A stretch of DNA of 16,943 bases from Bacillota bacterium (GCA_021846605.1 JAJZWQ010000055.1:1-16943), one strand, 5' to 3'; counted from the first letter of the stretch, positions 1-7,003 are shown. Numbers and translations are program-made. Notes: generated from the sequence alone by a model not told the origin.

Positions 1-47
1 GGTAGCGCGGCCTGAGTGGGGACCTGGCGCAATGCCGGAACAAAAAC

Positions 48-124
48 TGGTCGGGCTGGCCGGATTCGAACCGGCGACCTCCTGAACCCCATTCAGGCGC
101 GCTACCAAGCTGCGCTACAGCCCG
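48..124 (-). tRNA. tRNA-Pro (anticodon GGG)
   Basis: The minus strand folds as a 77-nt tRNA. The acceptor stem CGGGCTG (118-124) pairs with CAGCCCG (52-58), followed by discriminator A and an encoded CCA (48-50). The T arm contains GGTTCGAATCC. The anticodon arm is CCTGA-ATGGGGT-TCAGG, placing GGG at positions 34-36 (complement of 88-90), which reads CCC/CCU proline codons. The D-arm pattern AGCTTGGTAGCGC is that of bacterial tRNA-Pro. The gene points out of the left edge of the window; the 47 bases downstream show nothing recognisable. Confidence 0.97.
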
Positions 125-150
125 AAACGGTGTCGCCAAGGCACCTGTGC

Positions 151-178
151 ATTCTACCACAGCAGCCCAGGACAGCAA
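151..178 (-). promoter_or_regulatory. Probable sigma-A promoter of tRNA-Pro
   Basis: Read on the minus strand there is a -35-like TTGCTG (178-173), a 16-nt spacer and a -10 TAGAAT (156-151). TG sits one base upstream of the -10, giving an extended -10. Transcription would start roughly 20 nt before the tRNA 5' end at 124, a normal arrangement for a short tRNA leader. The call rests on match quality and position only. Confidence 0.6.
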
Positions 179-509
179 GGTCCGCAGACACGGGTGTGGG
201 ACACCCGTTGCCCGTCTGGCGCCCAGACCACGGAGCGGCCGGGTGCCGGTGCGCGGGATGCACCGTCTGGCGCGGGGCGCACCATCGCCCTCTCATTCAT
301 ATGGGTGGACGGCGCCGCGCAGAACACGGGCGGGCACAGTGGCCGGGGCCGCCAGCGTGCATGTGGTCCGAGGCGGCGGGCTGGTGCGGGGGACGTCCAG
401 GGAGGGGCACACGGGCTGGGGGATGGTGCGCGGGGGCGCACCATCCCGACCCCGCGGGGCACCGGCGCCCGCCGCCGCGCGGACTCGGGTCTTAAGGGAG
501 CTTTGGTGC
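179..509 (+). other. Gene-free structured stretch upstream of the NRAMP gene
   Basis: About 330 bases with no convincing gene; open frames here lack coding character. It holds two adjacent perfect hairpins: ACGGGTGT-GGG-ACACCCGT (190-208) and GTCTGG-CGC-CCAGAC (214-228). A 12-bp hairpin lies nearer the gene at 420-447 and is listed separately. The motif GCGCACCATC recurs near 280 and at 436-445. None is followed by a T run, so they do not look like intrinsic terminators. I could not match the stretch to a known metal riboswitch by eye, and no good sigma-A promoter was found for the + strand. Confidence 0.5.
420..447 (+). promoter_or_regulatory. 12-bp perfect hairpin in the leader of the NRAMP gene
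   Basis: Bases 420-431 (GGGATGGTGCGC) are the exact reverse complement of 436-447, with a GGGG loop at 432-435. The foot of the hairpin is 62 nt before the chosen start codon and about 47 nt before the ribosome binding site. With no T tract, it may be an RNA regulatory element, a protein-binding palindrome or a transcript-stability structure. A self-complementary CCCCGCGGGG follows at about 450-459. Confidence 0.5.
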
Positions 510-1751
510 ATGGGGTTGGAGATGGCTACCGGAACCGTGCGGGCGGCGCGGCGGGCGCGGTCTCGCAGGACGGGGTGGGTGGCGCCGCTACTCCTGGCCC
601 TGGGTCCCAGCGTGATCGGTCTGTGCGCGGACAACGACGCCGGCGGCATGCTGTCCTACCTCGTCAGCGGCGCGAGCCACGGGCTCTCCTGGCTCCTGCC
701 CGCGCTCCTCTTTCTGGGCCTTCCCACCGTCTTCGTGATGTGGGTCGCCATGCGCGTGGCCGAGGCGACGCGCCTCCCATACAGCCGGGTGCTCACTGCC
801 CGCGTGGGTGCGCCGCTGGCCCGGCTGGAGGCCATCGCCCTGTACGGGCTGAACGGGGTCATCCTGGTGACCGAGTTCGTCGGCATGACGCTGGCGTTGT
901 CGCTGGCGGGCCTACCGCGGCCACTGTCTGTCTCCCTCACCTTCGGCCTGGTGGTCGTTCTGACCAACGCGGGGACGTATGCCCGCATTGAGCAGTTGCT
1001 CCTGCGCGTGGCGTTGGGGAACCTGGTGTTCGTCCCCGCCCTGCTCTTCGTCCACCACCCGAGCGGCGCGCTGGTGGCGGCCTTCACGGCACATGTGCCC
1101 AACCGGTGGTTCCTCCTCCTGGCGCTGGCCGGCAACACCCTGGCGCCGTGGATGGTCTACTGGCAGCAGAACGCCGTGTGCGCTGGGGACCGGCGCACCT
1201 CGGGGCAGCGCATGGCCGACCTGGTCGCCGGGCAGGTGGCCATGGTCGTCATGGCCTGCACGGTCCTTCTCCTGGGTGCGCTGACGCCCGGGGCGGTGGG
1301 GGCGGGGGGGTCGCCGGTGGCGTGGGTCTTCCACGCGGGCGGGCGAGCCGCGGGGATCCTCTTCGCCGTCGGCCTGTTCGACGCCGGCCTGCTGGCGGCG
1401 TGCACGATTTCCCTCGCCTCGCTGTGGATGCTGCGGGAGGCGACGGCCCGTACGCAGGAGGTGCCCCTGGCGGCCCCCAATCAGGGAGGGTGGCGGGTCC
1501 TGCATGTGGGCACGCTGGCGGTCGCCGCGGCCGTGGTACTCTGGCCCCACCTGTCCGCCGGGGCCCTGGCCCTTTGGGCCCAAGCGGTGGGCGGCCTGTG
1601 GTTGCCAGTGACCCTCGTGCTCCTGGGTCTGGTCGCCAGCAGCCGGCGCATCATGGGCCACATGGCGATCGGGCCCGCCGCCCGGGTGGGCCTGGCCCTG
1701 ATGGCCGCGGGGTACCTGGTGCTGGCCTGCCTGGGGATTCTGGCGGTCTGA
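510..1751 (+). CDS. NRAMP-family divalent metal transporter, divergent subtype
   Basis: Predicted inner-membrane protein of 413 residues with about 11 hydrophobic segments and a basic N-terminus (RAARRARSRR), suggesting a cytoplasmic start. The first helix reads ALGPSVIGLCADNDAGG, aligning with the NRAMP TM1 that normally carries DPGN or, in a Firmicutes branch, DDDPSG. The TM6 region reads NTLAPWMVYWQQNA, where canonical NRAMPs have the metal-binding Met of MPH. I infer a metal-ion symporter, but the altered pocket leaves Mn/Fe versus Mg or other metals open. The ATG at 510 is chosen because AGGGAG (495-500) lies 9 nt upstream; ATG 522 is an alternative. An in-frame open region runs back to 147 but has no membrane-protein character. 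It is probably transcribed alone; the next gene has its own promoter. Confidence 0.85.
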   Translation: MGLEMATGTVRAARRARSRRTGWVAPLLLALGPSVIGLCADNDAGGMLSYLVSGASHGLSWLLPALLFLGLPTVFVMWVAMRVAEATRLPYSRVLTARVGAPLARLEAIALYGLNGVILVTEFVGMTLALSLAGLPRPLSVSLTFGLVVVLTNAGTYARIEQLLLRVALGNLVFVPALLFVHHPSGALVAAFTAHVPNRWFLLLALAGNTLAPWMVYWQQNAVCAGDRRTSGQRMADLVAGQVAMVVMACTVLLLGALTPGAVGAGGSPVAWVFHAGGRAAGILFAVGLFDAGLLAACTISLASLWMLREATARTQEVPLAAPNQGGWRVLHVGTLAVAAAVVLWPHLSAGALALWAQAVGGLWLPVTLVLLGLVASSRRIMGHMAIGPAARVGLALMAAGYLVLACLGILAV

Positions 1752-1843
1752 GCGCCCGCGTCCCAGGTGGCGGACGCGGCGGAACGGGCGGCGCGTCCAT
1801 TCGGGGCGGGGCGGGCGCTGGCGGTGTCCGCCCCTGCCCGCCG

Positions 1844-1872
1844 TTGACGGTTCCCGCGGCTCGGTCTACAAT
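1844..1872 (+). promoter_or_regulatory. Sigma-A promoter of the sulfur-carrier operon
   Basis: TTGACG (1844-1849), a 17-nt spacer and TACAAT (1867-1872) form a near-consensus sigma-A promoter, the best in the window. The leader is about 70 nt. AATTCCG occurs twice, at 1870-1876 overlapping the -10 and at 1910-1916 inside GGAATTCC, 40 bp apart. Such repeated motifs could be an operator for a sulfur-responsive repressor (speculative). Confidence 0.8.
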
Positions 1873-1948
1873 TCCGCCGTAAATCCTGAATATCGGTCGG
1901 TTTGTCGGGAATTCCGGGCGACGGGGTTCCCGTGCGGGAGGGTTCACC

Positions 1949-3382
1949 ATGCCGGTGCGTGTCTACATTCCGACCCCGTACCGCCAGTACACCGAGGGGG
2001 CCGGTCGCGTCGAGGCCGACGCCGACACGGTGGGCGCGCTGCTCACCGGCTTGGTGGCGCGCTATCCGGGCTTGGGCGACCGGATCCTGGGACCGGAGGG
2101 GACGCTGCCCGGACATCTCAATGTGTACATCAACCAGGTGGAGGCGCGCACCCTCGAATCTGAAAACACGCCGCTGCACGACGGCGACGATGTGGCCCTG
2201 ATCCCGGCGATGGCCGGCGGCGCGGGGCCGTTGTTGGACCGTTCCCAACTGGAGCGGTACAGCCGCCACATCCGGTTGGACGAGATCGGCGTCGTCGGCC
2301 AGCGCAAGCTCCTGGACAGCAAGGTGCTCCTGGTCGGCGCCGGAGCCCTGGGGTCCGGCGCCGCCATCTACCTGGCCGCGGCCGGCGTGGGTACCATCGG
2401 CATCGTCGACCCGGACCGGGTGGACCTGAGCAACCTGCACCGCCAGGTGCTGCACTTCACGCACGATGTGGGGCGGCCCAAGGTGCAGTCGGCGCGGCGC
2501 CACATCGAGGACATCAACCCCGACGTGCAGGTGCTGACCTTCCCGACCCGCCTGAGTTCGGAGAACGCGATGGACATCGTCGGGCAGTTCGACCTGGTGG
2601 TCAACGGCTCCGACAACTTCCCCACCCGCTACCTGGTCAACGACGCCTGCGTGCTCCTCCACAAGCCGCTGGTCGACGCCTCGATCCTCAAGTGGGAGGG
2701 GCAGGCCACCGTGTTCCTTCCGGGACGCGGATGCTACCGCTGCCTCTTCCCGGCCCCGCCGCCCCCGGGTTCGGTGCCCTCGTGCGCCGAGGGCGGCATC
2801 CTGGGCGCCCTGGCCGGCCACATGAGTACGCTCGAGGCCATCGAAGCCGTGAAGGTGCTGCTGGGGCAGGGCGATCCGCTGAGCGGGCGCCTCATCCTGT
2901 TCGACGCCCTGGCCGGCGAGTACCAGCAGTTGCGCTGGCGCCGCAACCCCGAATGCCCGGTGTGCGGCGACCACCCCACCATCCATGCCCTGATCGACTA
3001 CGAGGGCTTCTGCGGGCTTCCGGCCGCCGAGGAAGTGCAGGCGCCCGCGCAGCCGGCCGTTGTCTCGGACCTGTCGCCGCAGGCCGCGTTTGCGCGCCTC
3101 CAGCAGGGCGTGCAGTTGATCGACGTGCGCGAACCGTACGAGTTCGCCCAGGTGCGCATTCCCGGCTCGGAGTTGGCGCCGATGGGCACCCTCATGACCC
3201 GGGCGCGCGAGGTGCTCGATCCCCAGCAGGAGACCATCTTCGTCTGCCGGGTCGGCGATCGTTCGGGCGTGCTGGTCGACGCCCTGCGGCAGGCCGGCTT
3301 CCAGAAGGTGTACAACCTTGCTGGGGGGCTGGCGGGATGGATGAACGAGCAACTGCCGGTGGAGCAGGCGGGTGGCCGCTGA
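1949..3382 (+). CDS. moeZ: CysO/MoaD-like ubiquitin fold fused to MoeZ-type E1 and rhodanese
   Basis: A 477-residue three-domain cytoplasmic protein. Residues 1-91 are a MoaD/CysO-type sulfur carrier ending in IPAMAGG. Residues 97-355 are a MoeB/ThiF adenylating E1: nucleotide loop VGAGALGS (129-136), VDLSNLHRQ, two zinc CxxC pairs (C262/C265, C336/C339) and the conserved Cys279 of SCAEGG. Residues 375-470 are a rhodanese domain with active-site CRVGDRS (Cys433). In mycobacteria, MoeZ (E1-rhodanese) adenylates and thiolates CysO, which feeds cysteine synthesis; here carrier and enzyme are one chain. The carrier's Gly90-Gly91 is internal, followed by AGPLL, so the carboxylate needed for chemistry appears only after cleavage. 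The start ATG has GGGAGGG 6 nt upstream. The next gene starts within the stop codon, so the three genes are an operon. A moonlighting role in molybdopterin or tRNA thiolation cannot be excluded. Confidence 0.92.
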   Translation: MPVRVYIPTPYRQYTEGAGRVEADADTVGALLTGLVARYPGLGDRILGPEGTLPGHLNVYINQVEARTLESENTPLHDGDDVALIPAMAGGAGPLLDRSQLERYSRHIRLDEIGVVGQRKLLDSKVLLVGAGALGSGAAIYLAAAGVGTIGIVDPDRVDLSNLHRQVLHFTHDVGRPKVQSARRHIEDINPDVQVLTFPTRLSSENAMDIVGQFDLVVNGSDNFPTRYLVNDACVLLHKPLVDASILKWEGQATVFLPGRGCYRCLFPAPPPPGSVPSCAEGGILGALAGHMSTLEAIEAVKVLLGQGDPLSGRLILFDALAGEYQQLRWRRNPECPVCGDHPTIHALIDYEGFCGLPAAEEVQAPAQPAVVSDLSPQAAFARLQQGVQLIDVREPYEFAQVRIPGSELAPMGTLMTRAREVLDPQQETIFVCRVGDRSGVLVDALRQAGFQKVYNLAGGLAGWMNEQLPVEQAGGR

Positions 3383-4353
3383 TGGGCACCGAGGGGGAGC
3401 CGGCGCATCTGGCCGAGCACATCCTGGACAGCGCGCTGGCCCTGGTGGGCGAGACACCGCTCGTGCGCCTGCGCCACGTGCCCCCCGCCAGTGCCGAGGT
3501 CGTCTGCAAGCTGGAGTTCCTCAACCCGGGGGGCAGTGTCAAGGACAGGATCGCGGTGGCGATGGTCGAGTCCGCCGAGCGCGAGGGGTTGCTCCACCCC
3601 GGAGACACCATCGTGGAGGCCACGTCGGGGAACACGGGCATCGGGCTGGCGGTGGTGGCCGCAGTGCGCGGGTACCGCCTGGTGCTGGCTATGCCCGAGG
3701 ATATGAACGCCGAGCGCCGCGCCCTCTTCGCCTGGTACGGGGTGGAGTTGGTGTTGACGCCCGCCCTGGAGGGGATGGGCGGGGCGGTCTACGCGGCCGA
3801 GGAGATGGTGCGCACGCGGGGGGCCTTCTGGCCGCGCCAGTTCGACAACCCGCACAACCCGGAGGCGCACCGGCGGACCACCGGGCCGGAACTCTACGCC
3901 CAGTGCGGGGGCCGACTGGACGCCCTGGTCTGTGGGGTTGGGACCGGCGGGACCCTGACCGGGACGGCCTCCTTCCTGCGCACGCATCTGCCGCACCTCC
4001 GCGTCGTCGCCGTGGAACCGGCCCGCAGCCCCGTGTTGGGCGGGGGCCGCCCGGGCCCGCACCGGCTGCCGGGACTGGGCGCCGGCTTCTTGCCCGGGGT
4101 GCTGGACCGCGCATTGATCGACGAGGTCATCGGCGTCGGGGATGAGGAGGGGTTCGACGCGGCGCGGCAGTTGGCGCGCGGTGAGGGCCTGCTGGTCGGC
4201 CCGTCGGCGGGCGCGGCCGTCGCTGGCGCGCTGCAGGTGGCCCTGCGCCTGGGCGCCGGGCGCCGGGTGGCCTGCATCCTGCCGGACGGCGGCGACCGCT
4301 ACGCCAGCATGCTGCCATGGGCGCTGCGGCACGAGGGGGGGCAGACGCGGTGA
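3382..4353 (+). CDS. cysK: Cysteine synthase family, PLP-dependent (CysK/CysM)
   Basis: A 323-residue fold-type II PLP enzyme. Lys54 in NPGGSVKDR is the Schiff-base lysine; TSGNTG (81-86) binds substrate carboxylate; GVGTGGT (185-191) cradles the PLP phosphate; PDGGDRYAS (301-309) is the usual C-terminal motif. The stretch GRPGPHRLPGLGAGF (222-236) resembles CysK more than E. coli CysM. It should make cysteine from an activated serine (O-acetyl- or O-phosphoserine) and a sulfur donor. Lying between a thiocarboxylate-forming enzyme and a JAMM protease, like mycobacterial mec-cysO-cysM, it probably takes sulfur from the carrier protein rather than only free sulfide (inference). The ATG at 3382 overlaps the upstream TGA (TGATG), indicating translational coupling. 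Family call certain; donor and acceptor specificity not. Confidence 0.93.
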   Translation: MGTEGEPAHLAEHILDSALALVGETPLVRLRHVPPASAEVVCKLEFLNPGGSVKDRIAVAMVESAEREGLLHPGDTIVEATSGNTGIGLAVVAAVRGYRLVLAMPEDMNAERRALFAWYGVELVLTPALEGMGGAVYAAEEMVRTRGAFWPRQFDNPHNPEAHRRTTGPELYAQCGGRLDALVCGVGTGGTLTGTASFLRTHLPHLRVVAVEPARSPVLGGGRPGPHRLPGLGAGFLPGVLDRALIDEVIGVGDEEGFDAARQLARGEGLLVGPSAGAAVAGALQVALRLGAGRRVACILPDGGDRYASMLPWALRHEGGQTR

Positions 4354-4772
4354 CCGGGCGGGTGATCGTCCCCGAGGGGATGTGGCGCGCCATGGTGGCG
4401 CACGCGGTCGCCCAACGTCCCCTGGAGTCGTGCGGCCTGTTGGGCGGGCGCGGCGAACGTGCCGAGCGCTTCTGGCCGACACGCAACGCGGCGGCCAGCC
4501 CTGTGCGCTACGAGGTGGAGCCGCGCGACCTCCTCGAGGCGACCCTGGCGATCGAGGACGCGGGGCTTGCCCTGTGGGGCATCTTCCATTCGCATCCGGC
4601 CACCGAGGCCTACCCCTCCCAGACGGACATCCGCCTGGCCCTGTACCCGGAGGCGTACTATCTGATCTGCTCCCTGGCCGCCTACCGGGACGCGGACGGC
4701 GGGGGAGCGGTCCTGCGGGCCTTCCGCATCGCCGGCACGCGCGTCGATGAGGTGCGTGTGACCGGGGGCTGA
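4350..4772 (+). CDS. mec: JAMM/MPN+ metalloprotease (Mec-like)
   Basis: A compact 140-residue single-domain JAMM protease. The full zinc motif is visible: Glu26 (RPLESCGLLGG), His80-Ser-His82-Pro (GIFHSHP), Ser90 and Asp93 (PSQTD). The mycobacterial homologue Mec+ hydrolyses the CysO-Cys adduct to release cysteine and regenerate the carrier. Here it could also free the carrier from the fused E1 by cutting after Gly-Gly (inference). The GTG start at 4350 overlaps the cysK stop (GTGA) with a G-rich Shine-Dalgarno (GAGGGGGGG) about 9 nt upstream. It is the last gene of the operon, 70 nt before a terminator. Family assignment is firm. Confidence 0.93.
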   Translation: MTGRVIVPEGMWRAMVAHAVAQRPLESCGLLGGRGERAERFWPTRNAAASPVRYEVEPRDLLEATLAIEDAGLALWGIFHSHPATEAYPSQTDIRLALYPEAYYLICSLAAYRDADGGGAVLRAFRIAGTRVDEVRVTGG

Positions 4773-4844
4773 GGGCGGGGTGTCCGTCTGCCCTCCGGGG
4801 CAGGAGGAAGCCGTTGGGCGCGGGAACCATCGCGAAGGACACTG

Positions 4845-4872
4845 CCCGCCGCAGCGGCGGCGGGTGTTTTTT
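4845..4872 (+). terminator. Rho-independent terminator between the JAMM and FAH genes
   Basis: CCCGCCGC (4845-4852) pairs perfectly with GCGGCGGG (4857-4864) around an AGCG loop. The stem is followed by TG and six T residues (4867-4872). It would end the sulfur operon. Its 3' edge is only 17 nt before the next start codon, so it could also act as an attenuator for the downstream genes. A second hairpin, CTGCCC-TCCG-GGGCAG, lies upstream at 4788-4803. Confidence 0.82.
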
Positions 4873-4889
4873 GCCTGGAGGTGCGGCGG

Positions 4890-5702
4890 GTGCGCTACGT
4901 GCGGGTACGTTCCGAGGGGGCTGCGCGCTGGGGCCGGGTGGACGGGGAGACGGTGGCGCCGCTCGACCGGGCCCCGTGGGACGGCGGAACGCCGGCCGGT
5001 CCGCGCCTGCCCCTGGCGGCCTGCCAGCTGCTGGCGCCGGTGGAGGCCACCAAGATCCTGTGTGTCGGCCTGAACTACATGGAGCACCGCGACGACCAGC
5101 GCGGGGAGGACGCGTTGCTGGCGGGCATCATCGAGCGCAACCTGAAGGAGGCCGCGCCGGAGAAGCCGCCGATCCTCTTCCTCAAGGCGCCCAGTTCCGT
5201 CACGGACCCGGGCGCGCCCATCATCCTGCCGCCGGAGTCGACGCGTGTGGACTACGAGGCCGAGTTGGCCCTGGTGATCGGCCGCCGGCTGCGGCGGCCC
5301 GCGGGGCGCGCGGAGGCGGCCGCCGCCATCTTCGGGTACACCCTGGCCAACGACGTCTCCGCGCGGGACATCCAGCAGACGGACGTGCAGTGGATGCGGG
5401 CCAAGTCCTTCGATAGCTTCTGCCCGGTCGGGCCATGGATCGACACCGAATTCGACCCGTCCGACCGGCTGATCGAGGGGCTGGTCAACGACGAGGTGCG
5501 CCAGCGCGCGCGGACCAGCATGCTCATCGCCGACCCGGTGCAACTGGTGTGGTTTGCGGCGCAGGCCATGACCCTGGAACCCGGCGACCTGTTCCTGACC
5601 GGGACACCGTCGGGGCTCGGCGGGCTTCAGGCGGGGGATACCTTCACCGTGCGGGTCGAGGGCATCGGGGCGTTGAGCAATCCGGTCCGCAGCGAATCCT
5701 GA
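4890..5702 (+). CDS. Fumarylacetoacetate hydrolase (FAH) family enzyme
   Basis: A 270-residue cytoplasmic enzyme of the FAHD family, which acts on C-C bonds or enol/keto forms of acylpyruvate-type diketo acids using Mg or Mn. The metal site is visible: Glu123 and Glu125 in VDYEAELALVIG, and Asp155 in LANDVSARD. LNYMEHRDD (61-69), the MRAKSFDSFCPVGPW region (169-183) and GTPSGLG near the C-terminus are family hallmarks. The length suits the short two-part bacterial members (FAHD1-like). Substrate is not predictable: acylpyruvate hydrolase, oxaloacetate decarboxylase or tautomerase are all possible. The GTG at 4890 is preferred because GGAGG (4877-4881) sits 8 nt upstream; GTG 4881 overlaps that site. 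Sixteen nt separate it from ndk, suggesting cotranscription. Confidence 0.88.
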   Translation: MRYVRVRSEGAARWGRVDGETVAPLDRAPWDGGTPAGPRLPLAACQLLAPVEATKILCVGLNYMEHRDDQRGEDALLAGIIERNLKEAAPEKPPILFLKAPSSVTDPGAPIILPPESTRVDYEAELALVIGRRLRRPAGRAEAAAAIFGYTLANDVSARDIQQTDVQWMRAKSFDSFCPVGPWIDTEFDPSDRLIEGLVNDEVRQRARTSMLIADPVQLVWFAAQAMTLEPGDLFLTGTPSGLGGLQAGDTFTVRVEGIGALSNPVRSES

Positions 5703-5718
5703 GAGGAGTGTCGCGCCG

Positions 5719-6174
5719 ATGGAGCAGACCCTGGTTCTGGTGAAGCCGGACGGCGTCCAACGCGGGCTGATGGGGGAGGTCTGCGCGCGGCTGGAACGCA
5801 AGGGCCTGCGGCTGTGCGCGGCCCGCTTCCTGCAGGCCGACCGCGCCCTGGCGGAGGCGCACTATGCCCCCCACCGCGAGCGCCCGTTCTTCCCGGGCCT
5901 GATCGCCTTTTTGACGTCCGGCCCCATCCTGGCCATGGTGTGGGAGGGCCCGCGCGCCATCACGCACGTGCGTGGGCTGATGGGCGCCACCGACCCCGCC
6001 AAGGCGGAGGCCGGCACCATCCGCGGCGACCTCGCGCTGTCCATCGGGAACAACCTGGTCCACGGCTCGGACGGCCCCGAGTCCGCGGCGCGCGAGATCG
6101 CGCTGTTCTTCCGCCCGGAGGAGATCGTGTCCTACCGTCGCGCGGCCGACGGCTGGGTGGAGGGAGACGAGTAG
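5719..6174 (+). CDS. ndk: Nucleoside-diphosphate kinase
   Basis: A 151-residue Ndk, transferring the gamma phosphate of ATP to NDPs through a phosphohistidine. Lys9 of VKPDGVQRG and catalytic His115 in NNLVHGSD are in place, as are GPILAMVWEG and the MGATDPAKAEAGTIRGD region. Length is normal for bacterial Ndk. The ATG has GAGAGGA about 11 nt upstream, just behind the FAH stop. It sits at the head of a purine-nucleoside salvage run, which fits a general nucleotide-balancing role. Confidence 0.96.
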   Translation: MEQTLVLVKPDGVQRGLMGEVCARLERKGLRLCAARFLQADRALAEAHYAPHRERPFFPGLIAFLTSGPILAMVWEGPRAITHVRGLMGATDPAKAEAGTIRGDLALSIGNNLVHGSDGPESAAREIALFFRPEEIVSYRRAADGWVEGDE

Positions 6175-6196
6175 CGGGGGAGAGGGGGGGCGTCGG

Positions 6197-7003
6197 GTGG
6201 CCTGTGAGGTCGCGATCATCGGCGGTACCGGACTCTACGACCCGGGCCTTTTGCTGGACACCGCCGAGCAACTGGTGCGCACGCCCTTTGGCCCGGTCGC
6301 GCTGCTGACCGGGCGCTGGGGCGAGCGGCGGGTGGCCTTCCTCCCTCGCCACGGGCCGGGGCACAGCACCCCGCCCCACCGCGTGAACTACCGGGCAAAC
6401 ATCTGGGCGCTGGCCGAGATGGGCGTGCGGCGCTGCCTGGCCAGCGCCGCCTGCGGCTCCCTGCGGGAGGACCTGCCCCCGGGGAGCCTGGCGACCTGCG
6501 ACCAGTTCCTGGATTTTACGCGGGGCCGCCCGTCCACCTTCTTCGACGGCGGGGAGGAGGGCGTGCGCCACGTCGACATGACCGAGCCGTACTGCCCTGA
6601 ACTCCGTGCCGCACTGGCGGCGGCCGCCGAGGGGTTGGGCCTGCGGCTGGCGCCCCGCGCGACGTACGTGTGCACCGAGGGGCCGCGCTTCGAGACACCG
6701 GCCGAGATCCGCGCGTTTGCCATGCTCGGCGGGGACCTGGTGGGGATGACCGGCGTGCCGGAGGTGGTCCTGGCCCGCGAGGTGGGGATCTGCTACGCCG
6801 CGGTGGCCATCGCCACCAACTTCGCCGCCGGCCTGGCCGGGCAGCCCCTCTCGCACGACGAGGTGGTGGCGGCCATGGGTCAGGCGACGGCGGACGTCCG
6901 CCGCCTGATGCTGGCCGCGCTGGAGGGGTTGGACAGGGGGGCGTGCGGGCGCTGCCCGCCAGCCCCGGGTCCGGTGGGCGGGATGGGGGGGCGGGACCGA
7001 TGA
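6197..7003 (+). CDS. mtnP: MTAP-family nucleoside phosphorylase, likely MTI (6-oxopurine) specific
   Basis: A 268-residue type-I nucleoside phosphorylase. IIGGTGLYD (7-15) and RHGPGHSTPPHRVNYRANI (51-69) form the phosphate and 5'-methylthio sites of MTAP-like enzymes; MTGVPEVVLAREVGICY follows at 184-200. In human MTAP the base is read by Asp220 and Asp222 of TDYD; here the equivalent is TNFA (Asn208, Ala210). Asn at this place is what 6-oxopurine phosphorylases such as PNP use. I therefore infer preference for 5'-methylthioinosine, giving hypoxanthine and methylthioribose-1-phosphate, consistent with a deaminase two genes downstream. The last 20 or so residues are a low-complexity Gly/Pro tail. 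The GTG start has a G-rich site 8 nt upstream. The stop overlaps the next ATG (ATGA), so translation is coupled. Confidence 0.88.
   Translation: MACEVAIIGGTGLYDPGLLLDTAEQLVRTPFGPVALLTGRWGERRVAFLPRHGPGHSTPPHRVNYRANIWALAEMGVRRCLASAACGSLREDLPPGSLATCDQFLDFTRGRPSTFFDGGEEGVRHVDMTEPYCPELRAALAAAAEGLGLRLAPRATYVCTEGPRFETPAEIRAFAMLGGDLVGMTGVPEVVLAREVGICYAAVAIATNFAAGLAGQPLSHDEVVAAMGQATADVRRLMLAALEGLDRGACGRCPPAPGPVGGMGGRDR

Noticed and set aside
147..509. N-terminal extension of the NRAMP frame back to ATG 147
   Set aside because: The added 121 residues are low-complexity Arg/Gly/Pro sequence without membrane character, they overlap the tRNA promoter and the hairpins, and ATG 510 has a good ribosome binding site.
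179..509. Manganese (yybP-ykoY) or magnesium (M-box) riboswitch before the NRAMP gene
   Set aside because: I could not see the conserved core of either class. The hairpins alone are not enough.
1481..3457. Long minus-strand open frame opposite the fusion gene
   Set aside because: It is a shadow of high-G+C coding sequence: it lies antisense to a gene with clear domains, is rich in Arg/Pro/Ala/His and has no recognisable motif. The same applies to the long minus-strand frames at 2998-4842, 4299-5801, 6880-8040, 8794-10440 and 15778-16650.
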